Below are positions 29,138 to 38,854 of a stretch of DNA of 64,000 bases, in pieces; position 1 is the first letter of the stretch; the number at the start of each line of letters is the position of its first letter. The stretch lies in NCBI GenBank assembly GCA_049841275.1, contig JASGDN010000045.1:1-64000 (forward strand), in the 5' to 3' direction. The DNA comes from JASGDN01 sp049841275 (GTDB lineage: Bacteria > Chloroflexota > Chloroflexia > Thermomicrobiales > UBA6265). The translations under genes and the position numbers were made by a program. Under the pieces are notes generated by a model. That model had not been told where the DNA came from and searched no databases. It saw nothing but the letters and a program-made list of their open reading frames with translations.

Positions 29138-31169
29138 TCAGTTCGGGGTGGCATCCCGCACGGGGCTGAGGTCGGACAGTGGAACGGGCATTCCGAGCAG
29201 GTGCCCTTGCCCGAAGTCGCAACCGAGCTCCCGGAGCAGCAGCACCTGCTCCTCTGATTCGATCCCCTCGGCGAGGACGGCGACATCCAGCGCCTTGGCA
29301 ATGGCAATGATGGCCGACGCGATGGTGACCTCGCGCGATCCTGTCGCGAGCCGTATCACGAATCCACGATCGATCTTCAGCGCGTCGATCGGATACGTAC
29401 GAATGGTCGCCAGGTCCGAGTAGCTGGTCCCGAAGTCATCGATGGCGATTTGGATTCCCAACTCATGCAGCTCTCGGAGTGCTCGCATATGGTCCGGATA
29501 CGCCATCAGCGCGGCCGACTCCGTTATCTCGATCAGCAGCATCCGGGGATCGATTTCCCATGCCGCCGCAGCCTGCACGATCCGTTGCGCCAGGGCCGGG
29601 GTGTGGAGTTGCGCTACCGAGAGGTTGATGGCGATGGGCAGGGAGAGGACCCGAATCGCCTCGAAGGCCTTCTGGATCGAGAATTGGGTGAGAGCCATAT
29701 TCTTCGATGGCTGCCAGGATCTCGGCGGGTTGCAACAGCCCCAGTGTTGGATGCTGCCAGCGGATCAGGGCCTCATAGCCAACTGCGGCTCGCGTCTCCA
29801 ATGCTCGTATCGGTTGGAAGTGGAACTGCAAGGTGCCGGAGTTCGTCGCTTCCACGAACGCTCGGGCCAGACGCGCCGTGCGGTCGTGGCTGCCATCAAG
29901 AACCGTGTCATAGACTGCCCATCGGCCGATCTTGCCATCCTTGACGCGATAGAGCGCCCGGTCTGCGGCCCGGTAGAGCGACCGGAAATCCCTGGCATGG
30001 TCGGGCGTGCAGGCAATGCCCATGGAGGCCTGGACCGGGATCGCGTGGTCGCCTACCCAGCAGGGGTCGGTGAAACAGAGCAGGTAGTCGGTGGCGCGCT
30101 GGATCACCGAGTCCATATCGTTCGCCGACACGATGATGAGGAATTCGTCACCGCCATAGCGGGACACGAGTTCCAGCTCACGCTGTCGGGCTCGGAGCCG
30201 GTTGGCTATCTGGGAGAGCACCGCATCGCCGGCCGCGTGTCCATAGTCGCTGTTGAGATGGTGGAACTTGTTCAGGTCTACGTTGAACAGGGCGATACGC
30301 TTGCCGCTAGCGAGCAACTGGGCAGCATGTTGCTCGAATGCCGCCCGATTGGCCAAACCGGTCAGATGGTCGTGGGTCGCTTCGTAGTGGAGCCGGTCCT
30401 GGTTGAGCCGATATTCGGTGATGTCGACGCTGGTGAAGACAATCCCGGCGATCTTGGGGTTGTCCAGCATGTTGGTGGCTTGAAGCGAGAGCCACCGCCA
30501 GGAGCCATCGGTATGCTTCACCCGGCATTCACAGGCGCGTACGGTCGCCGGGTCGTCGATGAGCTGGTAGTACAGTGAATGAAGCGTGGGCAGATCCTCC
30601 GGATGAATGCGAGCAGCGATCTCCGGCATCGAGAGCGATTCGAGCTCGGCCCCGTCGTAGCCAAATGCCTGTTGCATCGAGGCGCTGGCATAGAGAATCC
30701 GGAAGTTGGCGCCGAGCACGGTGACGGACTCACGCAAATGCGCCCCAAGCGCTCCGAGCCACGCGTGGTGCCGGTGATACGTCCGGTCGCCCTGGATCCC
30801 GGTAGCGATGATCGCGGCCACGGCGGCCACTTGCGCTTGCCGAATCGCGCGGTCGGTGTGCAGGGCGGTGGTATAGCCGAGGACGGCGATGCTGGAGCTG
30901 TCGGATGGCACGGTGTGACTGGCAGCCAGCAACATCCATCCCTCAGCTGATATGTATGACCTTCCAGACTCATTGCCCGCCGATTCGAGCACATCGGTGA
31001 GGAGGGCATCCCATGCTGGGGGAAGCGTGTTGCGTTCTGCTTCCACGGCGTCGACGCGCTTGATAAGCGTGGGACGCCCTTCGGTATCCTGCCCAGCGAC
31101 GATCATGGTGGCAAACGCGCCATCGATCAGCAGAAGGCGCAGCAATTGGGCGAGGGACTCCCCGACCAT
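29138..31169 (-). pseudogene. PAS-GGDEF-EAL signalling protein, split by a frameshift in the EAL domain
   Basis: The two parts form one cyclic-di-GMP enzyme. From ATG 31169 (GGAAAGGGG site): an unassigned N-terminal 150 residues (GAF-like length), a PAS domain (LGANFRILYASASMQQAFGY), GGDEF with intact RYGGDEFLIIVSA, then EAL with YEALIRWQHPTLGLLQPAEI. The frame changes near 29698, at AIEE, and continues as ALTQFSIQKAF, INLSVAQL, IEITES, IAIDDFGTSYSDL, ALKIDRGF and AEGIESEEQ to 29138. All catalytic EAL residues survive across the two frames, so one extra base in the reading would restore it. It is either a recent mutation or a sequencing error. An earlier TTG start at 31238 is less likely. Confidence 0.8.
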
Positions 31170-31798
31170 GAACCCCTTTCCGTGGAATGCCAACCGCGGC
31201 GCGGCGGGCGCCGACGCCTCGACGGTCGTGGGAGGCAAAGAAAAGAAAGGAAGCTTGCCACTGGGGAATTGCCTTGTTCGCGGGATGACGACCAGATCCG
31301 GAAAAGGATTGCCTTTGATCCATTATTCGCCACCGGCTCCGGAATGAACAGGGGAGGATGCGTCCATGTTCGTATATGGGCATGCACGTACCGGTGTCCC
31401 AGGACTATCGTGTGCTCGGAGGAGTGAGCAGGCGGGCGTTTACGGCAGGTCCCTGTGGTTTCGCCCTGCGGACGACCGCCTATTTTGAGTAGTTGAATAG
31501 TGGATCGAGGCCGAAGCTGCCGTTCTTCAGACCTGGTTTCGTGCGTGGGGGCGCCCCGGTAGCCGATCGCCGGGCATGCGATCGCCCCGCGCGACGATTT
31601 TCCGTCGCCGAAGCTCAGAGCCCGCTGTGGTAGGATGGATGATCGAAGATTCGGGGGTGTCCGCCTGTTCCGTTGCCTGCCGAACCGGCGTGTCCCTGCC
31701 GGCGTACCCGCGTTTCGCCGAATGCCGATCCTGCATCCGGTTCGCGTCTTCCCTCTGTTGTGTGCATCCACTTTCTGCCCTGGGAGATTGCGTCCTCG
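31170..31798. other. 629-base divergent spacer
   Basis: The space between the PAS-GGDEF-EAL gene and oxidoreductase C. It is AT-richer than average between about 31330 and 31520 and ends with an inverted GATCGC/GCGATC pair near 31563-31583. No gene is supported; long frames crossing it on the minus strand continue inside oxidoreductase C as shadows. Confidence 0.5.
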
Positions 31799-32962
31799 AT
31801 GGACCCCTTGCCATATCGCCCATTCGAGCGCGACGCTCGTCCGTCTCGCGCTGTCACTCACAAGGGGCCGATCCGTGTTGCCATCATCGGCACCGGATTC
31901 GGCGCAGCAGTCCACATCCCGGCCCTGAAATACGTCGAGGATACCGATGTCATTGCGGTCTGCTCCCGGCGGATCGAGCGGGCGCGGGCCGTCGCCCAGC
32001 GCCATGCGATCGAGATCGCCTCGGATGACTGGCGGGATATCGTCAACCATCCGGATGTCGATGCCGTCGTAATTGCGACGCCGCCCTACCTGCATCACCA
32101 AATGGCGATCGCCACGCTGGAGGCCGGCAAGCACATCCTGTGCGAGAAGCCGCTCGCGCGCAGTCTGGCCGAGACGCGCGATCTCGTGCGTCTGGCGCAG
32201 ATCGCCAACGTCGTGGCGATGGTCAATCATGAGTTTCGCTACCTGCCGGTCCGTCGCCGGGTGAAGGAGCTGATCGGGGAAGGGTACGTCGGGGACGTGC
32301 ATTCCGCTTCCGTCATCGTCTACCGGTCCAGTCTCTCCGATCCGAATGGCCGCCCGTTCGGCTGGTTGATGGAACAGGATAAGGCCGGCGGCATGCTTGG
32401 CGCGTCCGGCTCGCACCACATCGATACCCTGCGCTGGTGGCTGGGCGACATCCACGGTGTTACCGGAACGACATCCACGGCCGTCACGCACCGGCGGCTG
32501 CCCGACTCGACCAATATGGCCCGCGTCGATGCCGACGACAATTTCGCCTTCATCCTGAAATTCGCCTCCGGGGCGATCGCGACCGTCCACTATTCCGCGA
32601 CGGCCCCGACCGACGCTGGCGAGGAGACGACGATCTCCGGCTCCGAAGGCATTCTCATTGTGCAGGGCGACGGCCAGCTCTACGGGGCCCGCAGGGGCGA
32701 TGTCAGTCTGCGCGAGATCCAGATCCCGGAGCGCCTGAAGCTGAAACTGCCGGAGTTCGGTCACTACCTGACCCGCCCGACCATCATGCTGATGGAGGAC
32801 TGGGCGAACGCGATGCGTCGCGGCGATGGCGCGGAGATCTCACCCTCGTTCAGCGATGGGGAGAAGGTGCAGGAGATCATCGACGGCGTCATCAAGTCGA
32901 GCACCCAGGGCCGCTGGATCGATACCAGCGGCACCCGTTGGGCAACCACAACCACCTTCTAG
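31799..32962 (+). CDS. Gfo/Idh/MocA family oxidoreductase (C)
   Basis: A 387-residue NAD(P)-dependent oxidoreductase. The dinucleotide fold is IRVAIIGTGFGAAVHIPALK after a 25-residue polar extension; EKP motif in HILCEKPLARSLAETRDL; GGMLGASGSHHIDTLRWWLG holds the conserved His pair. The frame runs upstream to 31673, but ATG 31799 has GGGAG about a dozen bases before it and better fits the family start. It is the first of four + strand genes with short gaps (34 bases to the response regulator), so it is likely part of one operon with the two-component pair. Confidence 0.87.
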   Translation: MDPLPYRPFERDARPSRAVTHKGPIRVAIIGTGFGAAVHIPALKYVEDTDVIAVCSRRIERARAVAQRHAIEIASDDWRDIVNHPDVDAVVIATPPYLHHQMAIATLEAGKHILCEKPLARSLAETRDLVRLAQIANVVAMVNHEFRYLPVRRRVKELIGEGYVGDVHSASVIVYRSSLSDPNGRPFGWLMEQDKAGGMLGASGSHHIDTLRWWLGDIHGVTGTTSTAVTHRRLPDSTNMARVDADDNFAFILKFASGAIATVHYSATAPTDAGEETTISGSEGILIVQGDGQLYGARRGDVSLREIQIPERLKLKLPEFGHYLTRPTIMLMEDWANAMRRGDGAEISPSFSDGEKVQEIIDGVIKSSTQGRWIDTSGTRWATTTTF

Positions 32963-32996
32963 CCAGGCTTGCAACGCGTCGAAACGGAGGGACGGC

Positions 32997-33740
32997 ATGG
33001 CGCACATCGTCATCGTGGAGGATGAGCGCGAACTGGCGCAGTTGATCGCACAGACCCTTCGTGAGGACGGCCATGTCACCGACGTCATACCGGACGGCCA
33101 GCAGGCGCTCGATCGCCTCACCGGATCGGGGAGCGTCGTGCCCGATCTCATCATCCTCGATCTCATGCTCCCCCATGTCGACGGACTCACGATCTGCCGC
33201 AAGATCCGTCAGGAACGGATCGTTCCCATTGTGATGCTGACCGCCAAGGGGACCGAGCTGGACAAGGTACTCGGCCTTGAACTGGGTGCCGACGACTACC
33301 TGACGAAGCCGGTCGCGTTGCGTGAACTCCAGGCTCGCGTCTCCGCCATCCTCCGCCGGGTCGAGATGATGCGGGTCGAATCGCAAACGCGTGAGGTCAC
33401 CGACGAGCCGATCGAGCATGAGGGGCTCCGTATCGACCCGATCGGGCGTGAGGTGCTCGTGCATGGCGAGGAAGTGATGCTCACCGCCAAGGAGTTCGAT
33501 CTCCTCTACCTGCTGGCGTCTCATCCGGGACGGGTCTTCAGCCGGAACTACCTGCTGGATCGCCTGTGGGGCGATTCGTTCTCCGGGTTCGAGCGCACCG
33601 TGGACACGCACATCCAGCGGTTGCGGCGGAAGCTGGGGCGGAGCACCGGCGCTGCGGATCGCATCGTGACGCTCTGGGGTGTCGGTTACAAGTACGAGCG
33701 GGACGGCGCACCGGCATCGGCGACCGCATCGGACGCATGA
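32997..33740 (+). CDS. OmpR/PhoB-family response regulator
   Basis: A 247-residue response regulator: receiver domain with acidic pair VEDERELAQL, phosphoacceptor Asp in DLIILDLMLPHVDG, Thr/Ser switch IVMLTAKG and the conserved Lys in DDYLTKPVALREL. The winged-helix output domain follows (LTAKEFDLLYLLASHPGRVF, then FERTVDTHIQRLRRKLG and VTLWGVGYKYE). ATG at 32997 with GGAGGG upstream. It overlaps the histidine kinase by four bases (ATGA), so the pair is translationally coupled. The usual targets would be the operon itself. Confidence 0.93.
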   Translation: MAHIVIVEDERELAQLIAQTLREDGHVTDVIPDGQQALDRLTGSGSVVPDLIILDLMLPHVDGLTICRKIRQERIVPIVMLTAKGTELDKVLGLELGADDYLTKPVALRELQARVSAILRRVEMMRVESQTREVTDEPIEHEGLRIDPIGREVLVHGEEVMLTAKEFDLLYLLASHPGRVFSRNYLLDRLWGDSFSGFERTVDTHIQRLRRKLGRSTGAADRIVTLWGVGYKYERDGAPASATASDA

Positions 33741-35422
33741 TCGTTCACGAGCCGCTCGACCAGGTTCCCGACGGCGAGGATGACCGGCCCGCTCCACAAG
33801 GCCGCATGCGCCGCTGGCTTCATGCCATCTGGTATGGCATGGGGACGCCTGTCCGCCTCTTCCGGCAGCGGACGGCCATCCAGCTTGTTGTCAGCTATGT
33901 CGCGGCGGTGATGATCGCGATCGTCCTGCTCCAGGCGACGATCATTGCGGCGCTTTTCTGGCAACCCGTCGCCGAGCTCTTCGACTACGACCAGGTCCTG
34001 CTCAATCCATTCCTCCGTGAGGAGAGTCGGTCCTACGCCATGTGGGTGGGTCAGGAGCGGCTCGTCCTTGCCATTGACGGCGAGCGAGACGCCACGAGCG
34101 AGGTCGATGCCGCGCTGGCGCAGATCGTCGGTGGGCACGTCGTCGGCTTCGAAACGTCCGGTTCCCGCTTCCCCGGTGAGGCGGAAATCTCGCATGCCGT
34201 TGTTGTGGATACGCGTGGCAGCGTCGTGGCGTCGTCGAATCCTGACTATGCCCAGGTCGGCGAGTCCGCAGAAGGGATCGGAGATGGCGAGTTCAGCCGC
34301 GTCATTCGGCGACTGTTGGCGTTGAACGGGGCTGTCGACCCCGATTCGCTGAGCCTCTCCGTCTCGATGGCCATTGATGGGCGAAGTGTCGCGGCCTACC
34401 CGATCCTTGCCGAGGACGGCACGCTGCATGGGGCGTTCCTGCTGGAAGGTCCGACGCTGCCGGCGCTGCTCGGTCCAATGCGTACCGAGATCATCCGTGA
34501 CTACGCGCTGGACAACGCGAAGCAGTTCTGGCTCTTTTCCATCCCCGCCCTGCTGGTAGCGATTCCGTTTGGTGTCTGGCGTGCGCGGTCGATATCGAAG
34601 CGGCTGGACCGCCTGGCGAGCGCGGCCGATGCATTGGCCGAGGGCAAGCTTGACACACGCGTGGTGGTACGCCGCCGCGACGAGATCGGCCGGTTGGGCG
34701 AGCGCTTCAATGAGATGGGCGAGCGTATCGCCTCCACCGATCGGTCGCGGCGAGCGTTCATCTCCAACGTCTCCCACGATCTACGGACGCCCGTCTCGAT
34801 CATGCAGGGCACGGCGGAGCGGATGGTGGAGGCGCGGGATCACGGGCAACCGGTCGACGTGGCATCGATCGATGTCATCCAGCACGAGACGCGCATGCTG
34901 GCCCACCTGATCGACGATCTCTTTACCCTCGCCAAACTGGAGGAACACAGCCTCCGCCTCGATCGCGTCGCGATGTCCGTGCCGGATGTCGTGGGCGAGG
35001 CCGTGATGGGGATGCGCGAGCTGGCCTGGTCCCAGCAGAAGGTGACCGTGGAATCGCTGGTCAATCCTGACATTCCGGCGGTCCATGCCGATCCGACCCG
35101 TGTGCGCCAGGTCATCAACAACCTGCTCTACAATGCGCTCCGGCACACTCCGGAAGGCGGCCTGATCGTCGTGCAGGCCGTCCAGCGTGGCTCGACGGTG
35201 GAGATCGCGATCTCGGATACGGGGAGGGGTATTCCTCCGGAGACATTGCCCAACGTCTTCACGCGGTACTACCAGGCCGAACGCTCGAAGCGGAAGGCGG
35301 GAGGCAGCGGGTTGGGTCTCTCCATCGTCAAGCAGATCGTGGAAGAGCACGGCGGAACCATCGTCGTTGAAAGCCAGCTTGGCCAGGGAACCACATTCCG
35401 CTTCTCGTTGCCCGTCGCCTGA
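33737..35422 (+). CDS. Membrane sensor histidine kinase
   Basis: A 561-residue kinase. Order: short cytoplasmic N-terminus, membrane helix (LVVSYVAAVMIAIVLLQATI), extracellular domain of about 210 residues, second helix (QFWLFSIPALLVAIPFGVW), HAMP (ISKRLDRLASAADALAEGKL), HisKA with phosphoacceptor His in ISNVSHDLRTPVSIM, and HATPase with N box QVINNLLYNALRHTPEGG, G1 DTGRGIPPE and G2 GGSGLGLSIVKQIVEEH. The extracellular domain resembles no sensor domain I can name. Start ATG 33737 lies inside the regulator stop. Confidence 0.93.
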   Translation: MIVHEPLDQVPDGEDDRPAPQGRMRRWLHAIWYGMGTPVRLFRQRTAIQLVVSYVAAVMIAIVLLQATIIAALFWQPVAELFDYDQVLLNPFLREESRSYAMWVGQERLVLAIDGERDATSEVDAALAQIVGGHVVGFETSGSRFPGEAEISHAVVVDTRGSVVASSNPDYAQVGESAEGIGDGEFSRVIRRLLALNGAVDPDSLSLSVSMAIDGRSVAAYPILAEDGTLHGAFLLEGPTLPALLGPMRTEIIRDYALDNAKQFWLFSIPALLVAIPFGVWRARSISKRLDRLASAADALAEGKLDTRVVVRRRDEIGRLGERFNEMGERIASTDRSRRAFISNVSHDLRTPVSIMQGTAERMVEARDHGQPVDVASIDVIQHETRMLAHLIDDLFTLAKLEEHSLRLDRVAMSVPDVVGEAVMGMRELAWSQQKVTVESLVNPDIPAVHADPTRVRQVINNLLYNALRHTPEGGLIVVQAVQRGSTVEIAISDTGRGIPPETLPNVFTRYYQAERSKRKAGGSGLGLSIVKQIVEEHGGTIVVESQLGQGTTFRFSLPVA

Positions 35423-35467
35423 TTCTCCCGCTATTGCGATTGCTCGAACGGACAGGAGACACATTCC

Positions 35468-36502
35468 ATGACCTTGCGGATCGTTCAGGCCGGAATCGGT
35501 GGCCACGGCAAGACGTGGCTGACGCTATTGCAGCGGGAGTCGGCGGAAGCAGACGCGATCGATCTCGTCGCGGTCGCCGATCCGTCCGATTGGGCGCGTG
35601 CCGTTGCCGAGGAAGACGGCATTCCCTCCACGCAGATCTATGCGTCCCTGGGCGAGGCGCTCCGGTTCGTGGATGCCGACGCGATCCTGATCGTGACGCC
35701 TCCCGCCACGCATCGCGCCGTCGCGACGGCGGCGCTTCAGGCGGGCAAGCATGTCCTGATCGAGAAGCCGCTCGCCACGACGATCGATGATGCGCGGGCG
35801 CTGGCTGATCTCGCGGCGGAACGTGGGCTCACCCTCATGGTCAGCCAGAACTATCGCTACCAGGCTCCCGTGCGAGGCCTGTGTCGCTTGCTCGACAGTG
35901 GTGACTATGGAACGCCGGTCGCCATCGAGATCACCTTCATGAAGGATTCGCGGGCCATGTGGCCGGCGGAGAACTTCCGCTATGCGATGGATCATCCCTT
36001 GCTGCTGGACATGTCGATCCATCACCTCGACATGCTGCGGGCCATCACCGGCCGCAACGCCCGGACGATTTCCGTCGAGAGCTGGAAGGTGCCGGATAGT
36101 CCGTATCAGGGGGATGTCTCGCTGGCGGCGTTGATCCGGATGGAGGACGATCTCCCGGTGGTCTATCGCTGCAGCTGGGCGAGTGTCGGGCCGCAGACGA
36201 CGTGGAATGGCGACTGGCGTGTCCTCACCGATCGGGGGCGGCTGGCGTGGGTCGGCTGGGCCGGGCAGGATCACGAGGATCAGCTCGTCTGGCAGCCGTT
36301 CGACTGCCGTGGCGAGCCGGAGGTGTTGCGTCAGGAGCAACTGGCGCGTTCCGGGTTCGCTGGTTCGCTGCACGCCTTTGTAGAGTCCATCGCCACCGGC
36401 AGCGTTCCCCAGACGAGTGCAGCGGACAACCTGCACAGCCTGGCGATGCTCTTTGCGGGGGTGGAATCGGCGGAACGTGGCGGTAGCGTCACTATCGGAT
36501 GA
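35468..36502 (+). CDS. Gfo/Idh/MocA family oxidoreductase (D)
   Basis: A 344-residue NAD(P)-dependent oxidoreductase. Motifs: LRIVQAGIGGHGKTWLTLL (dinucleotide fold with a Gln after the first strand), HVLIEKPLATTIDDARAL, MVSQNYRYQAPVRGL and LLLDMSIHHLDMLRAITG with the catalytic His pair. ATG at 35468 with GGAG upstream. It lies 45 bases behind the histidine kinase and completes the oxidoreductase-regulator-kinase-oxidoreductase run. Its substrate is unknown. Confidence 0.87.
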   Translation: MTLRIVQAGIGGHGKTWLTLLQRESAEADAIDLVAVADPSDWARAVAEEDGIPSTQIYASLGEALRFVDADAILIVTPPATHRAVATAALQAGKHVLIEKPLATTIDDARALADLAAERGLTLMVSQNYRYQAPVRGLCRLLDSGDYGTPVAIEITFMKDSRAMWPAENFRYAMDHPLLLDMSIHHLDMLRAITGRNARTISVESWKVPDSPYQGDVSLAALIRMEDDLPVVYRCSWASVGPQTTWNGDWRVLTDRGRLAWVGWAGQDHEDQLVWQPFDCRGEPEVLRQEQLARSGFAGSLHAFVESIATGSVPQTSAADNLHSLAMLFAGVESAERGGSVTIG

Positions 36503-36557
36503 CCGTTGCCGCGCGGATGGTCGGAGGGATCGCCCCGCATGGAGCGGGTGTTGTGCG

Positions 36558-37268
36558 TCAGGCGCGGGCGTCGGTGAGGCGCTGGACGGACAGCGCTGGC
36601 GCAACCGGCGCTGGCGCGGCACGACGCTTCCAGATCAGTTGGGCGAAGACGGCCCCGACCACGACGGCAACGGTGTGGACCAGCGCCGGGCCGAAATCGA
36701 GGAAGCCGATGCTCGCCACGTTCCAGAGCAGGACGATCGCGAGGGCGATCTTGGCCAGGCGGTTCGGGAAGAGCAGCACCAGGGCCGCTGAAAGCGTCGC
36801 CAGGCCAGCCGCGGACGACCCCGCGTCGTATTCCGTGAACCCTTCGACGATGCGGGCGATGTCGAGATGTACCAGTCCGCGCAGGAGCGTTGCCGTGACG
36901 ATGGTGCAGATCCAGTCGCAAGTAAAGAAGGTCACCAGCGTTCGCCAGGTGCCGATCTGGAGTTCCGCCAGCGAGAGGCCGGAGAGCAGGAGCGCCAGCA
37001 TACCCGGTCCGATGCCGGGGTCGGACTGGATGAAGGTGACGGTGAACATGTGCCAGGCATCGTGGGACCAGACCTCGGCATAGCTCATGCCGATCTGCGA
37101 TAGGAGCCGCTCGTAGTCTGGCTCGGAAAGATTGCGGGTCGCGACGCTGGCGGTGGCGACGATCGTGGTGAGCGCGATCGTTGCCGGGAAGGTGTGAAGG
37201 ATGCCCCGGAGGGAGCGATTGGGCAGGCGGTCGTGGACCAGCTGCCGGAGAGGGGAGAGGACATTCAT
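36558..37268 (-). CDS. Rhomboid-like membrane protein
   Basis: A 236-residue protein with about six hydrophobic helices: TIALTTIVATASVA, then the first loop HDAWHMFTVTFIQSD, GMLALLLSGLSLAELQIG, LVTFFTCDWICTIVTATLL, AGSSAAGLATLSAALVLL, LALAIVLLWNVASIGFL and LVHTVAVVVGAVFAQLI. GSSAAG could be the Ser loop and the His of LVHTVAV the second catalytic residue, as in rhomboid proteases or the actinobacterial rhomboid-like group. The Ser loop is not the canonical GxSG, so activity is uncertain. ATG at 37268; the frame continues to 37424 without similarity. It converges with oxidoreductase D. Confidence 0.6.
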   Translation of the reverse strand: MNVLSPLRQLVHDRLPNRSLRGILHTFPATIALTTIVATASVATRNLSEPDYERLLSQIGMSYAEVWSHDAWHMFTVTFIQSDPGIGPGMLALLLSGLSLAELQIGTWRTLVTFFTCDWICTIVTATLLRGLVHLDIARIVEGFTEYDAGSSAAGLATLSAALVLLFPNRLAKIALAIVLLWNVASIGFLDFGPALVHTVAVVVGAVFAQLIWKRRAAPAPVAPALSVQRLTDARA

Positions 37269-37380
37269 GGTCGATCCTGACGATGCCGAAGGGCCCCCTG
37301 CAACGAGCCATCGATGCACGCTTCGTGTACGGCAGGTATATCTCCATGGACGTATGGTTTGCATATGGCTGCGGGGTTGG

Positions 37381-37427
37381 ACGGTGGACAGCGCACACGC
37401 CGACACGACGTACGCTCTGTCCACCGT
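37381..37427 (-). terminator. Terminator hairpin behind the D-threonine aldolase-like gene
   Basis: ACGGTGGACAG pairs with CTGTCCACCGT around a longer loop that itself holds complementary bases, 12 bases beyond the stop codon. Confidence 0.6.
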
Positions 37428-37438
37428 CGCGATGCCGG

Positions 37439-38569
37439 CTAGCGGACCTTGCCGCGTGCCGCGATGGGCCAGATATCGACGATCCTGCCATCGCGCACGA
37501 TCGTGAGCTCGTCCATCAGGTTGACAGTCGGGCAGACGTGATTCGGGATGATTTCCACCCGATCGCCGACCGCGAATCCGGTCTCGCCTTCCGGCACCTC
37601 GCAGACGCCGTGTTCCTCACTCAGCTTTGTGATGGCCACGTCCGGATGACCCACGATATATCCGTGGCCGGGATGCGACGGACTCTTGTCGAGACCAAGG
37701 CATTTCTGGCCGGTGTCGAGCACCGCGTGCGTGGGCGACTGCCGGCTGACGACGGTCGCCACGAAGCGGGCGGCGCACTGGTTCGGCCCGATCCGTCCGT
37801 GCCGGAACACGGAGTTGTCATTGAAGACGTATGTGCCCGGACGCATCTCGGTGATGCCGGGAACGGTGGGCGTGTAGATCGCGGCCGGGGTGGACCCGAC
37901 GCTCACCGCCAGCATCTCGATGCCGTGGCTGCGGATGCGCTCCGCCGTTTCGACCATGTCGCGTCCGGCGGCGAGGGCCGCGGCCTCGATCTCATCGGGC
38001 GGCAGGCTGTTCGTATGGCCCTCGTGGGTCATGATCCCGGCGATGCGCAGGTTCGGCAGGCGGGAGATAGCCTGGGCGAAGGCCACGGCCTCGTCGCCAG
38101 CGCGCACGCCGGAACGGTTCTGCCCGGTATTGACCTCGATCGAGATCTCCAGGACGCGGTCGTATCGCGACATCGCGCGGGAGATGGCTTTTGCCGCATC
38201 CATCGAGTCGACGGCGACGATGATGCGCGCCCTCTCCAGCAACTCCACGATGCGCCGGAACTTGTGATCCCCGATGGTGGGATAGGCGAGCAGCACGTCC
38301 TGCACGCCGGCCTGCTCGATCATCACCGCGGCCTCGCCGACCTTGGCGCAGGTGATGCCAGCGGCGCCGGCCGCCAGCTGGAGCCGGGCGATCTGCGGGG
38401 TCTTGTGCGTCTTGATGTGGGGCCGGAGCGCGACGCCGGCGCTCTTTGCGAATGCGGCCATCTCGGCGATGTTCCGGTGCATGATCGTCTCGTCGACGAT
38501 CAGGGTCGGAGTGTCGATATCGGTGGCCGGATCGAGGATCAGCGCCGATTCGAGGGCGGGGGCGACCAT
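37439..38569 (-). CDS. D-threonine aldolase / D-serine dehydratase-like PLP enzyme
   Basis: A 376-residue fold-type III PLP enzyme of the alanine racemase-like group that includes D-threonine aldolase and D-serine dehydratase. The PLP lysine lies in ALRPHIKTHKTPQIARLQ. The phosphate region reads VSVGSTPAA. The metal site typical of this branch is IIPNHVCPTVNLMDEL near the C-terminus. These enzymes cleave beta-hydroxy-D-amino acids to an aldehyde and glycine, or deaminate D-serine. ATG at 38569 has GGAGGA nine bases upstream. It is monocistronic between a promoter-type spacer and a terminator. Confidence 0.87.
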   Translation of the reverse strand: MVAPALESALILDPATDIDTPTLIVDETIMHRNIAEMAAFAKSAGVALRPHIKTHKTPQIARLQLAAGAAGITCAKVGEAAVMIEQAGVQDVLLAYPTIGDHKFRRIVELLERARIIVAVDSMDAAKAISRAMSRYDRVLEISIEVNTGQNRSGVRAGDEAVAFAQAISRLPNLRIAGIMTHEGHTNSLPPDEIEAAALAAGRDMVETAERIRSHGIEMLAVSVGSTPAAIYTPTVPGITEMRPGTYVFNDNSVFRHGRIGPNQCAARFVATVVSRQSPTHAVLDTGQKCLGLDKSPSHPGHGYIVGHPDVAITKLSEEHGVCEVPEGETGFAVGDRVEIIPNHVCPTVNLMDELTIVRDGRIVDIWPIAARGKVR

Positions 38570-38683
38570 GTGCGGGATTCCTCCAGGAGATGCGGGTGGG
38601 CGATGTTACGTCCGCACATTCTTGCACCTGGCGGCGAATCCGGCAAAAGGAGGCATTGGACCAGGCCGTCTCCGGACGAGGAA

Positions 38684-38721
38684 AAGGGACGGTCGCGTTT
38701 GGCTGGAAGCGACCGTCCCTT
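38684..38721. terminator. Perfect 13-bp hairpin
   Basis: AAGGGACGGTCGC pairs with GCGACCGTCCCTT around a twelve-base loop. It stands in a divergent spacer, so what it ends is unclear; it may act as an early transcript stop or an insulator. Confidence 0.5.
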
Positions 38722-38834
38722 GTGGGGGAGAGGGGTGTCGATGACGGGCATTGCCGAAGGGGGATCGGCGGGGGAGGCGCCTCGTCGTTGACACCCTTAT
38801 CATAGGCTGGGAGTGCTGTCGTTCTTTGGCGGAG

Positions 38835-38854
38835 TTGTCACGAAACTGTGACAA
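38835..38854. promoter_or_regulatory. Perfect TTGTCAC-N6-GTGACAA palindrome
   Basis: A 20-base site with two 7-bp arms and a six-base centre, of the size bound by dimeric helix-turn-helix regulators. It lies between the D-threonine-aldolase-like gene and the VanW genes, so either could be controlled. No dedicated regulator is adjacent. Confidence 0.45.

Noticed and set aside
31127..32764. A 545-residue minus-strand frame.
   Set aside because: Its body is antisense to oxidoreductase C; the upstream part crosses a spacer and has no similarity.
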